A stretch of DNA of 13,770 nt, taken from NCBI GenBank assembly GCA_031401535.1, contig JANNRP010000481.1, positions 1 through 13,770 on the forward strand, read 5' to 3'. Below, one piece after another: positions 6,362 through 12,941 of the stretch. The position numbers were made by a program, and so were the translations under genes. The stretch is from JAKFWF01 sp031401535. GTDB taxonomy: Bacteria > Pseudomonadota > Alphaproteobacteria > Rhizobiales > Hyphomicrobiaceae. The notes beneath the pieces were generated by a model that was given only the letters and a program-made list of their open reading frames with translations, made no database searches and was not told the origin of the DNA. Numbering within the stretch: the first letter of the stretch is position 1; each line of letters opens with the position of its first letter.

Positions 6362-7033
6362 CTACTTGCAAATCCGCGCCTGACCGTCGCGTCCGTGGCG
6401 CGCCAGGTCCATGTGAAAATGATCGCGATGCATGGCGTCGGCCTCAGGGCCGAGCACGGTCGTGAATTCGCCGCATGCGCCGCGATGCACGGCGCGCAGG
6501 AAGCCGCGTTCACGGACGTCGCCATACCAGCCCGACTTGACGCTGACCTTGCGGCCATCAGCCAGCAGGAATTCCGATACGTCGAGGGCATTGGCGTGGC
6601 CATGCTCCGAGAGCTTACCTCCCGACACATGATTGATGGCGCGGCATGAGTAACTGGCGGCGACCTTTATTTCGACGATCGGCGAGCCGAGGTGGGCACG
6701 GGCGGCCGGTTCGACGTGGCCCTGCATCCAGCGTTCCACCGCCGGCACCATCGGGCAGCGCAGCGTCGCCGCCGGTTTCATGATCACGCGTCCGCCAGCC
6801 GCGGCCAGCATCTCGAACGGGCGCTGGGCACCGCAAACGCTAGGTCCGCCCAGTGCCGACCGGCTCTGCAAAAATGACGATTCGCGGATGGTGCCAGACG
6901 TCAGGCACGCCTGCTCTTCGTCGGCGCGCCAGGGTTCCGGTTTGGCGACAAAATTCGGTTGCGAACTGCAGCCCCAAGCGAGCAGGGCGGCAGAACAAAG
7001 CGCTACGCAGACGAGAACGCGACTGATTACCAT
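6362..7033 (-). CDS. Extensin-like (Extensin_C family) lipoprotein
   Basis: The 223-residue protein begins with a lipoprotein signal (hydrophobic residues 6-20, lipobox LAWGC, lipidated Cys22), so it is expected to be anchored in the envelope. The rest fits the bacterial extensin-like C-terminal family: LGGPSVCG (61-68), PAATLRCPM (87-95), ASYSCRAIN (126-134), SEHGHANALDV (142-152), and HRDHFHMDLARH (202-213). The conserved H-x-H, D and H-x-x-H-x-H residues resemble the zinc site of M15/LAS peptidoglycan peptidases (His144, Asp151, His205/207), suggesting a cell-wall hydrolase. That activity is inference, as the family is little characterised. Four or more cysteines imply disulfides. A perfect CtrA box lies 26 bp upstream of the ATG, suggesting cell-cycle control. 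Confidence 0.88.
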   Translation of the reverse strand: MVISRVLVCVALCSAALLAWGCSSQPNFVAKPEPWRADEEQACLTSGTIRESSFLQSRSALGGPSVCGAQRPFEMLAAAGGRVIMKPAATLRCPMVPAVERWMQGHVEPAARAHLGSPIVEIKVAASYSCRAINHVSGGKLSEHGHANALDVSEFLLADGRKVSVKSGWYGDVRERGFLRAVHRGACGEFTTVLGPEADAMHRDHFHMDLARHGRDGQARICK

Positions 7034-7058
7034 GACGGAATAGATCTACGCCAACGCT

Positions 7059-7075
7059 GTTAACGGCGCGTTAAC
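7059..7075 (-). promoter_or_regulatory. CtrA-type binding box upstream of the extensin-like gene
   Basis: GTTAACGGCGCGTTAAC is a perfect inverted repeat (7-bp arms, 3-bp centre) and matches the CtrA consensus TTAA-N7-TTAAC exactly on both strands. It is 26 bp upstream of the start at 7033, a promoter-proximal position. CtrA is the alphaproteobacterial master cell-cycle response regulator. Whether it acts here is inference. Confidence 0.6.
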
Positions 7076-7112
7076 CGAACGCCGCTGATGTTCTCAGGAT
7101 GCTTGGGATTTG

Positions 7113-7130
7113 CGGCACTAATCGGTGCCG
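7113..7130 (-). terminator. Hairpin after the DUF1194 gene
   Basis: CGGCAC and GTGCCG (7113-7118 and 7125-7130) form a 6-bp stem with a 6-nt loop, 21 bp after the stop codon on the minus strand. No T-run follows, so it is a weak terminator candidate only. Confidence 0.3.
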
Positions 7131-7151
7131 GATTGCGGCGCCGATCAGGCG

Positions 7152-8054
7152 TTATTGGCGCGTGCCGTCGTCGAAATAGCGCTGCCACATGCGCTCACCG
7201 ACAAGGCAGTCGATCGCCGCACGAGACTTCGGCTCGGTTGCGAGCGGCGAGCCGGGAACAAACTGCGCGGGAACGACGCCAGGCGTTGGCGTCTCGCCGG
7301 CTATTTCCAGCAACAGCTTTTGACGTGTCGCCGTTGCGAACTCCCGGCGCTCCTTGATCGGGATCATGAATGATCCAGGGCCGCCGATGACGCATTGCGT
7401 GTAGTAATCGTCAAGGTACTCGATATCGAACAGGGTGCTGCCGCCAGATGGCGACTTTAGTACGATCGGCAGGCCATTGATGACAATGCCGCGATTGATC
7501 AATTCCTCCCGCAGCGGTCCGATCGGCGGTCCGGAATTGTTTGGTCCGTCGCCGGAAATGTCGATGACGCGGCGCAGGCCGAGGAAGCCGCCCTGTCCGA
7601 ACTGCTCGCCAGCGATCTTGAGTGCCCCCGTGATCGAGGTTCGGCGATGCCGCGAAATGGGCAGCGCCAACAGTGTCGTAGCGATCAGCTCCGCCGATGC
7701 CGGTCCATCGATGATGGTCCACGGCAGCACGACGTTCTGCACCGTCCATCCGGCCCATTCGATGTAGGTGATGGCAATGCGGCCGTGCTGGCCGGATTGG
7801 ATCGCCTTTAATACTTGCGGGTCACGCAAGGCTGCGGCATAGCCGTCGCGCTGCAAGCGCTGCTCTTCGAGATCCATCGAGTAGGACACGTCGACGGCAA
7901 GCACCAGTTCCAGGTCGACCGGTTGCTGTTGGGCGCGAGACGATTGCACCGTGCATGCCAGCGCGAGGGCGATCAGCACGACGCGTGCCAGCCAGGCAAT
8001 GAAATGCGCTTCAATGCCTTCGACGTACCGCTCTTGATGAAAGCATGTCGCCAT
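7152..8054 (-). CDS. Secreted DUF1194 (VWA-like) protein
   Basis: From the ATG at 8054 the product has 300 residues. A signal peptide is visible (hydrophobic about 20-37, cleavage near SSRA-QQ at about 41-42), so it is exported to the periplasm. The mature part opens with LVLAVDVSYSMD, whose DxSxS is the metal-ion-dependent adhesion site of von Willebrand A folds. ITYIEWAG and VIDISGDGPNN are also typical of the DUF1194 family common in Rhizobiales. The biological role is unknown. A TTG at 8088-8090 would add 12 residues, and neither start has a good ribosome binding site. It is transcribed in the same direction as its neighbours but separated from uppP by 380 bp, so it is probably its own transcript. 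Confidence 0.88.
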   Translation of the reverse strand: MATCFHQERYVEGIEAHFIAWLARVVLIALALACTVQSSRAQQQPVDLELVLAVDVSYSMDLEEQRLQRDGYAAALRDPQVLKAIQSGQHGRIAITYIEWAGWTVQNVVLPWTIIDGPASAELIATTLLALPISRHRRTSITGALKIAGEQFGQGGFLGLRRVIDISGDGPNNSGPPIGPLREELINRGIVINGLPIVLKSPSGGSTLFDIEYLDDYYTQCVIGGPGSFMIPIKERREFATATRQKLLLEIAGETPTPGVVPAQFVPGSPLATEPKSRAAIDCLVGERMWQRYFDDGTRQ

Positions 8055-8090
8055 GCGGGCCAGCGTGGCACGGAAGCCTTGCCATGGCAA

Positions 8091-8434
8091 ATCGACGCCG
8101 AGAATTATTCAAAATTCGGAGCTACCGGCACTGCTTCGGGCCGGTTTGGATCATTCAATGAGAAATCTTGTCTTTTCCACAAAAAACTGCGATTTCCAGC
8201 GCGTTTCCGAAGACGGATGATAAATCCAATGCTATTGTTATTCTGCTCGAACGGTTGTGTACTGCCTGTGGCGCGTTGAGTATTCGAGCTAAAGCTCTGG
8301 CAGATCATCTAGCTGTGTGCTGCGGTGTATCGCGTATCGATCCGCTGTAACCTAGCTGGTAGACTTGCCAGAGCTTGTTTTTTTAAACCTTTGTCTTGTC
8401 CAGGCCGCGGCAAACGAGGTGTAACAACGCTGAT
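8091..8434. other. 344-bp non-coding gap between uppP and the DUF1194 gene
   Basis: This stretch is more AT-rich than the flanking genes, and I see no believable protein in it. It holds a 6-bp hairpin ACCGGC/GCCGGT (8124-8129 with 8140-8145) near the DUF1194 start and the long hairpin with a T-run at 8292-8384. Any DUF1194 promoter must lie here, but I cannot point to a convincing -35/-10 pair. Confidence 0.6.
8292..8384 (+). ncRNA. Candidate plus-strand small RNA with intrinsic terminator
   Basis: AAGCTCTGGCA (8292-8302) pairs perfectly over 11 bp with TGCCAGAGCTT (8366-8376), followed by G and seven Ts (8378-8384) on the plus strand. Between the arms, short helices TCTA/TAGA (8308-8311 with 8360-8363), GCGG/CCGC (8322-8325 with 8342-8345) and ATCG/CGAT (8329-8332 with 8338-8341) can stack into a rod of about 85 nt. 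No plus-strand gene ends here, so a terminator needs another reason, such as a small RNA or an antisense transcript. A TATTCG at 8281-8286 could be a -10, but no good -35 pairs with it. No known RNA family is recognised. Confidence 0.45.
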
Positions 8435-9232
8435 CTAGCGCATGGCCAGCAGAGCGCCAAGTCCGATGCCACCGACGAGGATTCGCCACCAGCCAAATAA
8501 CGCGAACCCGTTGCGACCGACATAGTCCAACAGGTAGCGGACGACGATGACGCCTGAAGCGAATGCAACCAGGAAGCCGACGGCGATGTTGGCGACGTCG
8601 TCGGGTTTTAGAATGGCCCAGTTTTTATAGAGATCATAGGCGAATGCGCCGGCCATGGTTGGCATTGCCAGAAAGAACGAGAATTCGGCAGCCGTGCGCT
8701 TGTCGGCGCCGAGCAGCATCGCGCCGACGATCGAAGCGCCCGAGCGGGATACGCCAGGAATCATGGCAAGGCATTGACATAGGCCGATTTTCAACGCCAT
8801 GACTGGCGGAATGTCCATTACATCATGCTGGCGTGTTTCGAACTTCATGCTGTCGACGAGTAGTAAAATGACGCCGCCGGTGATCAGGGCGACGCAGATC
8901 AGCATTGGGCTTTCAAACAGTACAGATTTTATGAACTTGTGCAGCGTCGCACCAATCACCGCGGCTGGCAGGAAGGCTACCAGCACCGCTACAGCGAACC
9001 GTTGTGTGCGCGCGCTGCTTGGCAGGTCGACCACAATCCTGAGCAGTTTGGCGAAGTAAACCGTCAAGATGGCCAAGATGGCGCCAAGCTGGATCAGAAC
9101 CTCGAATGTTCTTCCAGGCGAAGTAATACCAAGAAAATGTTCAGCGAGAAGAAGATGACCGGTAGAGGAGACCGGTAGAAATTCTGTAGCACCCTCCAGG
9201 GCTCCAAGAATTACAGCCTGCCAGCCTTGCAT
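8435..9232 (-). CDS. uppP: Undecaprenyl-diphosphatase
   Basis: UppP (BacA) is an integral membrane phosphatase that dephosphorylates undecaprenyl diphosphate to recycle the lipid carrier for peptidoglycan and other wall polymers; extra copies give bacitracin resistance. The 265-residue product has the two signature regions: GALEGATEFLPVSSTGHLLL (10-29, with Glu14/Glu17 and His26) and PGVSRSGASI (159-168, with Ser162/Arg163). Multiple hydrophobic helices span the whole length, and size is normal for the family. The ATG at 9232 has an AGGGGG about ten bases upstream. It lies 84 bp downstream of the MlaC-like gene in the same direction, so cotranscription is possible but not proven. Confidence 0.96.
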   Translation of the reverse strand: MQGWQAVILGALEGATEFLPVSSTGHLLLAEHFLGITSPGRTFEVLIQLGAILAILTVYFAKLLRIVVDLPSSARTQRFAVAVLVAFLPAAVIGATLHKFIKSVLFESPMLICVALITGGVILLLVDSMKFETRQHDVMDIPPVMALKIGLCQCLAMIPGVSRSGASIVGAMLLGADKRTAAEFSFFLAMPTMAGAFAYDLYKNWAILKPDDVANIAVGFLVAFASGVIVVRYLLDYVGRNGFALFGWWRILVGGIGLGALLAMR

Positions 9233-9316
9233 AATAGTAGGGCCCCCTGCCCGAGACGGATGATTAGCTGAACTCCGAACTCGTAGCGGGTCGTTTCGAG
9301 CGTGTCGTGTGCCGGC

Positions 9317-9964
9317 TTACCTGTTGAGAGCCAGCACCAAAGCGCGCACCTGGCCACCTTGTTCGCTGATGTAACTTGTGAACAAGCGATTGAGTTGGCT
9401 GGTCATCGAAAACCCCAGGATCTGCGCGTCGCGCACCTTGAACGTGCCATTTGCGCGGCCGAGCATGAAAGCAACGTCATAGGTCGATCCGTCGCGCATA
9501 TGGATGGTGCTGTCGACCATCAGGCCATACTTGGCCGGCCGCGAGTGGGGCTGGAACGTGACGCGGTTGATCGCGTATTTATGCGCTTCGCTGGCGGCAT
9601 ACTTGGCCATGAACCGCGCCATGCCGCTAAGGTAACTCGGCCGCTCCGAGGCGCCGAGTTGGCTGCCGTATTCGCCAATGGCTTGCCCGCCCATGTAAGG
9701 AAGGTCGGCATGCCGCAGTATGACCGACTGCAGCATTGCCGCCGAGCGGGTACGTGATGCATTGATCAAGTCCCGGGCAACCTGATCCATGTAGCGCACT
9801 GCCGGGTCGGGCTGCTGCGCTGTGGCGGGAGCTGCAAATAAAACAGCTAGGCTGGTGCTTGCGAGCATAACGCAGAGTATCATCGACGTCAGCACCGACT
9901 GGCCTGCACGGCTGTCGGGCAATCGAGTAAATCCCGTAACCGAGCCGCTTTTCGAGCATGTCAT
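9317..9964 (-). CDS. MlaC/Ttg2D-like periplasmic phospholipid-binding protein
   Basis: Starting at the ATG at 9964 (GGAG nine bases upstream) the product has 215 residues; the upstream extension to 10063 would need a TTG. A signal peptide is clear (hydrophobic 24-44, cleavage after APATA at about 49). The mature domain follows the MlaC/Ttg2D pattern: helical ARDLINASRTRSAAMLQSVI, an AIGEYG segment, ARFMAKYAA, DVAFMLGRANGTFKVRDAQILGFSM-type strands, then a C-terminal helix beginning NRLFTSYI. MlaC carries phospholipids across the periplasm to the MlaFEDB importer, and the related HpnM family is linked to hopanoids. No mla permease or ATPase genes are in the window, so this is a stand-alone copy and its cargo is uncertain. 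Confidence 0.8.
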   Translation of the reverse strand: MTCSKSGSVTGFTRLPDSRAGQSVLTSMILCVMLASTSLAVLFAAPATAQQPDPAVRYMDQVARDLINASRTRSAAMLQSVILRHADLPYMGGQAIGEYGSQLGASERPSYLSGMARFMAKYAASEAHKYAINRVTFQPHSRPAKYGLMVDSTIHMRDGSTYDVAFMLGRANGTFKVRDAQILGFSMTSQLNRLFTSYISEQGGQVRALVLALNR

Positions 9965-10130
9965 GGGCAAGTGCTCCGAACCGTGCCTGGTTGAGGGCAA
10001 CCATGCACTTGTGATGATCAGGAATGGTGCCGTAGCGCTGGTGCCACGGCAACACGAATACAATTGAACGCGATACGCATCAGTTCTTACGCTTCGTCGC
10101 GCATGCTTGCAGCAGCTTTATGGCCGCATC

Positions 10131-10151
10131 GGGCAAGGCAATTCAATTCTG
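10131..10151 (+). repeat. Third copy of the ATTCAATTCT-containing repeat
   Basis: GGGCAAGGCAATTCAATTCT followed by G matches 5991-6011 at 18 of 21 positions, with the last 11 bases identical. It lies in the gap between the orphan membrane protein gene and the MlaC-like gene, about 170 bp upstream of the latter's start. It has no REP arms near it. Confidence 0.55.
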
Positions 10152-10211
10152 TCCCACTCGTTTTGGCAAGCTTTTGGCCTGTCGCTCGACCTCTGCCCAA
10201 TCAACGCTTGG

Positions 10212-10844
10212 TCAAGCTGCCTGCAGCCGATCGGCCGCCACCGGCGCGCGCGGCCTGAATGGACGTGGCTGATGCAGCGCCTTGGCATGGATTTCCGGCA
10301 GCCCAGTCAAGCTGCACCAGGAATCTATATGGCTTTGAGCGATGCGATCGGCGATTTGCAGGATCACTGATTTGCTGCGCACGGCATGGACCAGGATTAC
10401 TTCATGCCTTGCCCCTGACAACGAAGTTCGGATGTTGTGGGCAACACCTGTGTAGTTGGCGAGGGGCTCACGCCATTCGACGCTTCCGGTCCTGTTCAAC
10501 TCGACAACGGAGACCATCGACGGCGACAACGTCACCGCTCGCTCGCGAGCGGTTCTGGTGAAGACGTGCCGCATCGGAACCGCAACAAATGCAAGGCTTA
10601 CCAGCAGGGCCACGCTTAGTTGAATGGCGACTGAAGGGCGTTGCGCAGTGTTCACAAACGCGGCCGGGTCGGCGGCCGCAACAGACGCCAGAAGTCCAAA
10701 GGGGGACAACAGAACCAAAGCTGCCGAGATCGCAAAAATCATTTTGAAAACATTGCGGCTCCGGCAGGTCGTCTGCGCCAACGTAACGGGCAGGACAGCT
10801 GCTGGCCCTGCGGGAGTGATGCTGTCCACGGCAGCGATCGTCAT
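10212..10844 (-). CDS. Uncharacterised two-helix membrane protein
   Basis: I do not recognise the family. The 210-residue product has a polar N-terminus, two transmembrane segments (about 33-56 and 71-91), and a C-terminal soluble part (98-185) with strand-rich sequence such as VTLSPSMVSVVEL and HEVILVHAV followed by an amphipathic helix. It then has a Pro/Arg/Ala-rich tail. The layout, two helices then a small beta domain, resembles bacterial PH-domain-like (YcxB-type) membrane proteins, but no diagnostic motif is present. The ATG at 10844 has GAGG seven bases upstream. A CtrA-like box and a GANTC site lie within 70 bp upstream, making cell-cycle regulation plausible. Confidence 0.7.
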   Translation of the reverse strand: MTIAAVDSITPAGPAAVLPVTLAQTTCRSRNVFKMIFAISAALVLLSPFGLLASVAAADPAAFVNTAQRPSVAIQLSVALLVSLAFVAVPMRHVFTRTARERAVTLSPSMVSVVELNRTGSVEWREPLANYTGVAHNIRTSLSGARHEVILVHAVRSKSVILQIADRIAQSHIDSWCSLTGLPEIHAKALHQPRPFRPRAPVAADRLQAA

Positions 10845-10893
10845 CAGGATGCCTCGTCCGTTGAATCGTTGGGATGGACGATACGGATCTCTA

Positions 10894-10909
10894 GTTAGCG
10901 GCGCGTTAA
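10894..10909 (-). promoter_or_regulatory. CtrA-like box upstream of the orphan membrane protein gene
   Basis: On the minus strand the sequence reads TTAA-CGCGCCG-CTAAC, one mismatch from TTAA-N7-TTAAC, 50 bp upstream of the ATG at 10844. It shares the same CGGCGCG centre as the box at 7059-7075. Confidence 0.45.
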
Positions 10910-10953
10910 GGTTAAGCGGCGACGGCGATCCAAAGGGCGATGCAATTTCTACC

Positions 10954-10981
10954 TTGACACATAAACATATCTTTATATGCT
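10954..10981 (+). promoter_or_regulatory. Promoter and SahR-type operator of the metF-metH operon
   Basis: A perfect TTGACA (10954-10959) and a TATGCT (10976-10981) are separated by 16 bp. The inverted repeat CATAT-CTTT-ATATG (10966-10979) overlaps the spacer and -10, so a bound repressor would block RNA polymerase. An AT-rich palindrome beside an ArsR-type regulator gene that precedes metF/metH is what is expected of a SahR operator. The identity of the binding protein is inference. Confidence 0.65.
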
Positions 10982-10987
10982 TAGGTC

Positions 10988-12013
10988 ATGCGGCTGGATG
11001 TCCCAATGGCACAATTGCAAGCAGACGACGCGGTTGCGGCGCTCAAGGCAGCGGCAGAGCCGACCCGTCTGCGCATTCTGCTGTTGCTTGCGGCCGCCGA
11101 ACTCAACGTCAAGGACCTGACTCGTATCCTGGGGCAGAGTCAGCCGCGTATCAGCCGCCATTTGAAATTGCTCTACGAGGCAGGATTAATCGAGCGCAGC
11201 CGGGAAGGCAGCTGGGTTTATTTTCACCTCGGCGCCAGTCCACTCGCCCGGGCTTTGGTTGAGCATGTCGATCAAAGCGACAGCGCGATAGCGCGCGACC
11301 GCGAGCGTGCTGCGATTTTGAAGATCGAGCGCGAAAAAACGGCACAGGCATATTTCGAGGTGCATGCGGCAGACTGGGATCAGATCCGTTCACTCTATGT
11401 CGAAGAGGCCGAAGTCGAAGGCGCCATGCTCTCGGCGCTCGATGGGCGTCACTACGATACGTTCATTGATTTAGGGACCGGCACCGGTCGGATCCTGGAG
11501 CTGTTCGCCGGGCGGTATGGGCGTGGTCTGGGTATCGACATCAATCACGCGATGCTGGCGTATGCCCGCTCTAAGCTCGACCGGTCACTCGGGGGCATGG
11601 CGCATGTGCGGCAAGGCGATCTCTATGACTTGGCACTGCCTGACGGTTCGGCCGGTGCCGTCGTCATGCATCAAGTATTGCATTTCCTGATCGAGCCTGC
11701 CCGCGCGATCCGGGAGGCTGCGCGGGTGCTGGAGCCCGGCGGCGACTTGCTGATCGTCGATTTCGCGCCACATGAACTTGAGTTCCTGCGGGAGCGTTTT
11801 GCACACGACCGGCTTGGTTTCTCCCGCGGGAGCATTGAGCAATGGATGCGCGACGCAGGGCTGGAGCCGGTATCTGCCCGTGACTTGGCACCACCGGCCC
11901 ATGTCGGTTGTGACAAGCTGACTGTTTCGTTGTGGCTGGCGCGTCGGCCCGCGGATGTTCCGGCCAGTACGACGCAAGCTGCCAACGGCCGCTCCTTTGA
12001 AAATGTGAGGTAG
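10988..12013 (+). CDS. sahR: SahR-type ArsR regulator fused to a SAM/SAH-binding methyltransferase domain
   Basis: The 341-residue protein starts with an ArsR winged helix (about 15-85; recognition helix around QSQPRISRHLKLL, 50-62), followed by a linker helix and a class I methyltransferase fold (120-315) with motif I DLGTGTGR (161-168), acidic Asp184 in GIDIN, and VLEPGGDLLIVDFAP (247-261). ArsR-methyltransferase fusions next to metF/metH/ahcY are the SahR family, described by comparative genomics as S-adenosylhomocysteine-responsive regulators of the methionine cycle, so the methyltransferase fold here probably senses SAH. No metal-site cysteine cluster typical of ArsR is present in the HTH. 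The start is uncertain: the ATG at 10988 would be almost leaderless, while the ATG at 11006 has a GGA eight to ten bases upstream. metF follows 4 bp after the stop. Confidence 0.85.
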   Translation: MRLDVPMAQLQADDAVAALKAAAEPTRLRILLLLAAAELNVKDLTRILGQSQPRISRHLKLLYEAGLIERSREGSWVYFHLGASPLARALVEHVDQSDSAIARDRERAAILKIEREKTAQAYFEVHAADWDQIRSLYVEEAEVEGAMLSALDGRHYDTFIDLGTGTGRILELFAGRYGRGLGIDINHAMLAYARSKLDRSLGGMAHVRQGDLYDLALPDGSAGAVVMHQVLHFLIEPARAIREAARVLEPGGDLLIVDFAPHELEFLRERFAHDRLGFSRGSIEQWMRDAGLEPVSARDLAPPAHVGCDKLTVSLWLARRPADVPASTTQAANGRSFENVR

Positions 12014-12017
12014 TTTG

Positions 12018-12941
12018 ATGGCATCTCCTTTGGCAGAACGGCGCTCCCGCCTCGTGGGTTCGGGCGAAATTGACGTCTCGTTCGAGTTTTTTCCACCGAA
12101 GAATTCCAAGATGGAAGAGGCCTTGTGGGCGTCGGTTCGACGGCTTGAGCCGCTGGCGCCGGAATTCGTGTCGGTTACCTATGGTGCAGGCGGCTCGACG
12201 CGCGAACGCACCCATCAGACGGTAGCGAAGCTTGTCAGCGATAGTGCCTTGCAGCCAGCGGCGCATCTTACATGCGTCGGCGCCACGCGCGGCGAGGTTG
12301 ATGAGGTGGTGCGCGGCTACTGGGCAGCGGGCGTACGCCATATCGTCGCCTTGCGCGGGGATCCGCAGGCTGGTGTTGGTGCGCGTTACGAACCGCACCC
12401 CGGCGGCTACGCTACGACCGCTGATTTGATCGGTGGCATCAAGAAGATTGGCGATTTCGAGATATCGGTCGGTGGCTATCCTGAAAAACATCCCGAAAGC
12501 GCGACGGTCGCAGCCGACATCGAGCATCTGAAAGCCAAGGTAGATGCCGGAGCAAGTCGCATCATCACGCAGTTCTTCTTCGATAACGCACATTATCTGA
12601 AGTTTGTTGAAAAGGCCCGGGCTGCAGGCATCTGGTGCCCGATCCATCCCGGCATTGTGCCGATCCACAATTTCAAGCAGGTGTCGAGCTTTGGTGCGAA
12701 AACCGGTACCACCATGCCAGCCTGGCTCACCCGGCGGTTTGAGGGCCTCGACGACGATCCGGCTACAACCCAGCTCGTTGCCGCCGCGGTTGCCGCCGAG
12801 CAGGTCATGGACCTGGTCGACCAGGGTATTCGGCACGTGCATTTCTACACGCTGAACCGCGCCGATCTCGTCTACGCGATCTGCCACTTGCTGGGACTGC
12901 GGCCACGCGTTCAGGTGCATAAGAAGGCGGTTAGCGCATGA
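12018..12941 (+). CDS. metF: 5,10-methylenetetrahydrofolate reductase
   Basis: MetF reduces 5,10-methylene-THF to 5-methyl-THF with an FAD cofactor, supplying methyl groups for methionine synthase. The 307-residue product shows FEFFPPK (22-28, with the catalytic Glu23), VSVTYGAGGSTRERT (51-65), ALRGDP (111-116, flavin-site Asp115), GGYPEKHPES (152-161), QFFFD (185-189), HPGIVPI (210-216), and GIRHVHFYTLNR (270-281). The ATG at 12018 has GAGG seven bases upstream, which is preferred over the TTG at 12015. It lies 4 bp after the SahR-type gene and overlaps metH by four bases (ATGA), so the three genes form one tightly packed operon in pathway order. Confidence 0.97.
   Translation: MASPLAERRSRLVGSGEIDVSFEFFPPKNSKMEEALWASVRRLEPLAPEFVSVTYGAGGSTRERTHQTVAKLVSDSALQPAAHLTCVGATRGEVDEVVRGYWAAGVRHIVALRGDPQAGVGARYEPHPGGYATTADLIGGIKKIGDFEISVGGYPEKHPESATVAADIEHLKAKVDAGASRIITQFFFDNAHYLKFVEKARAAGIWCPIHPGIVPIHNFKQVSSFGAKTGTTMPAWLTRRFEGLDDDPATTQLVAAAVAAEQVMDLVDQGIRHVHFYTLNRADLVYAICHLLGLRPRVQVHKKAVSA

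Larger units (their letters stand above)
10845..10987. other. Divergent control region between the orphan membrane gene and the SahR operon
   Basis: This 143-bp region serves two transcripts. The left half holds a GANTC site (GAATC, 10863-10867) and the CtrA-like box for the minus-strand gene. The right half holds the TTGACA promoter and CATAT/ATATG operator for the plus-strand methionine operon. Confidence 0.6.

Noticed and set aside
8079..8090. 12-bp palindrome TTGCCATGGCAA at the alternative DUF1194 start
   Set aside because: Short, contains no spacer, and is partly inside the possible coding sequence. No partner copies, so chance is a sufficient explanation.
7815..8279. 154-codon plus-strand frame entering the non-coding gap
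   Set aside because: Its first half is antisense to the DUF1194 gene, and the rest has no family-like sequence. It ends before the 8292 hairpin, so it does not justify the terminator as its own.
9965..10063. N-terminal extension of the MlaC-like gene to 10063
   Set aside because: It needs a TTG start without a ribosome binding site and puts a 56-residue non-signal stretch before the signal peptide. The ATG at 9964 with GGAG is better.
11664..12920. 418-codon open frame on the minus strand
   Set aside because: Antisense to the SahR-type gene and metF, both with clear motifs.
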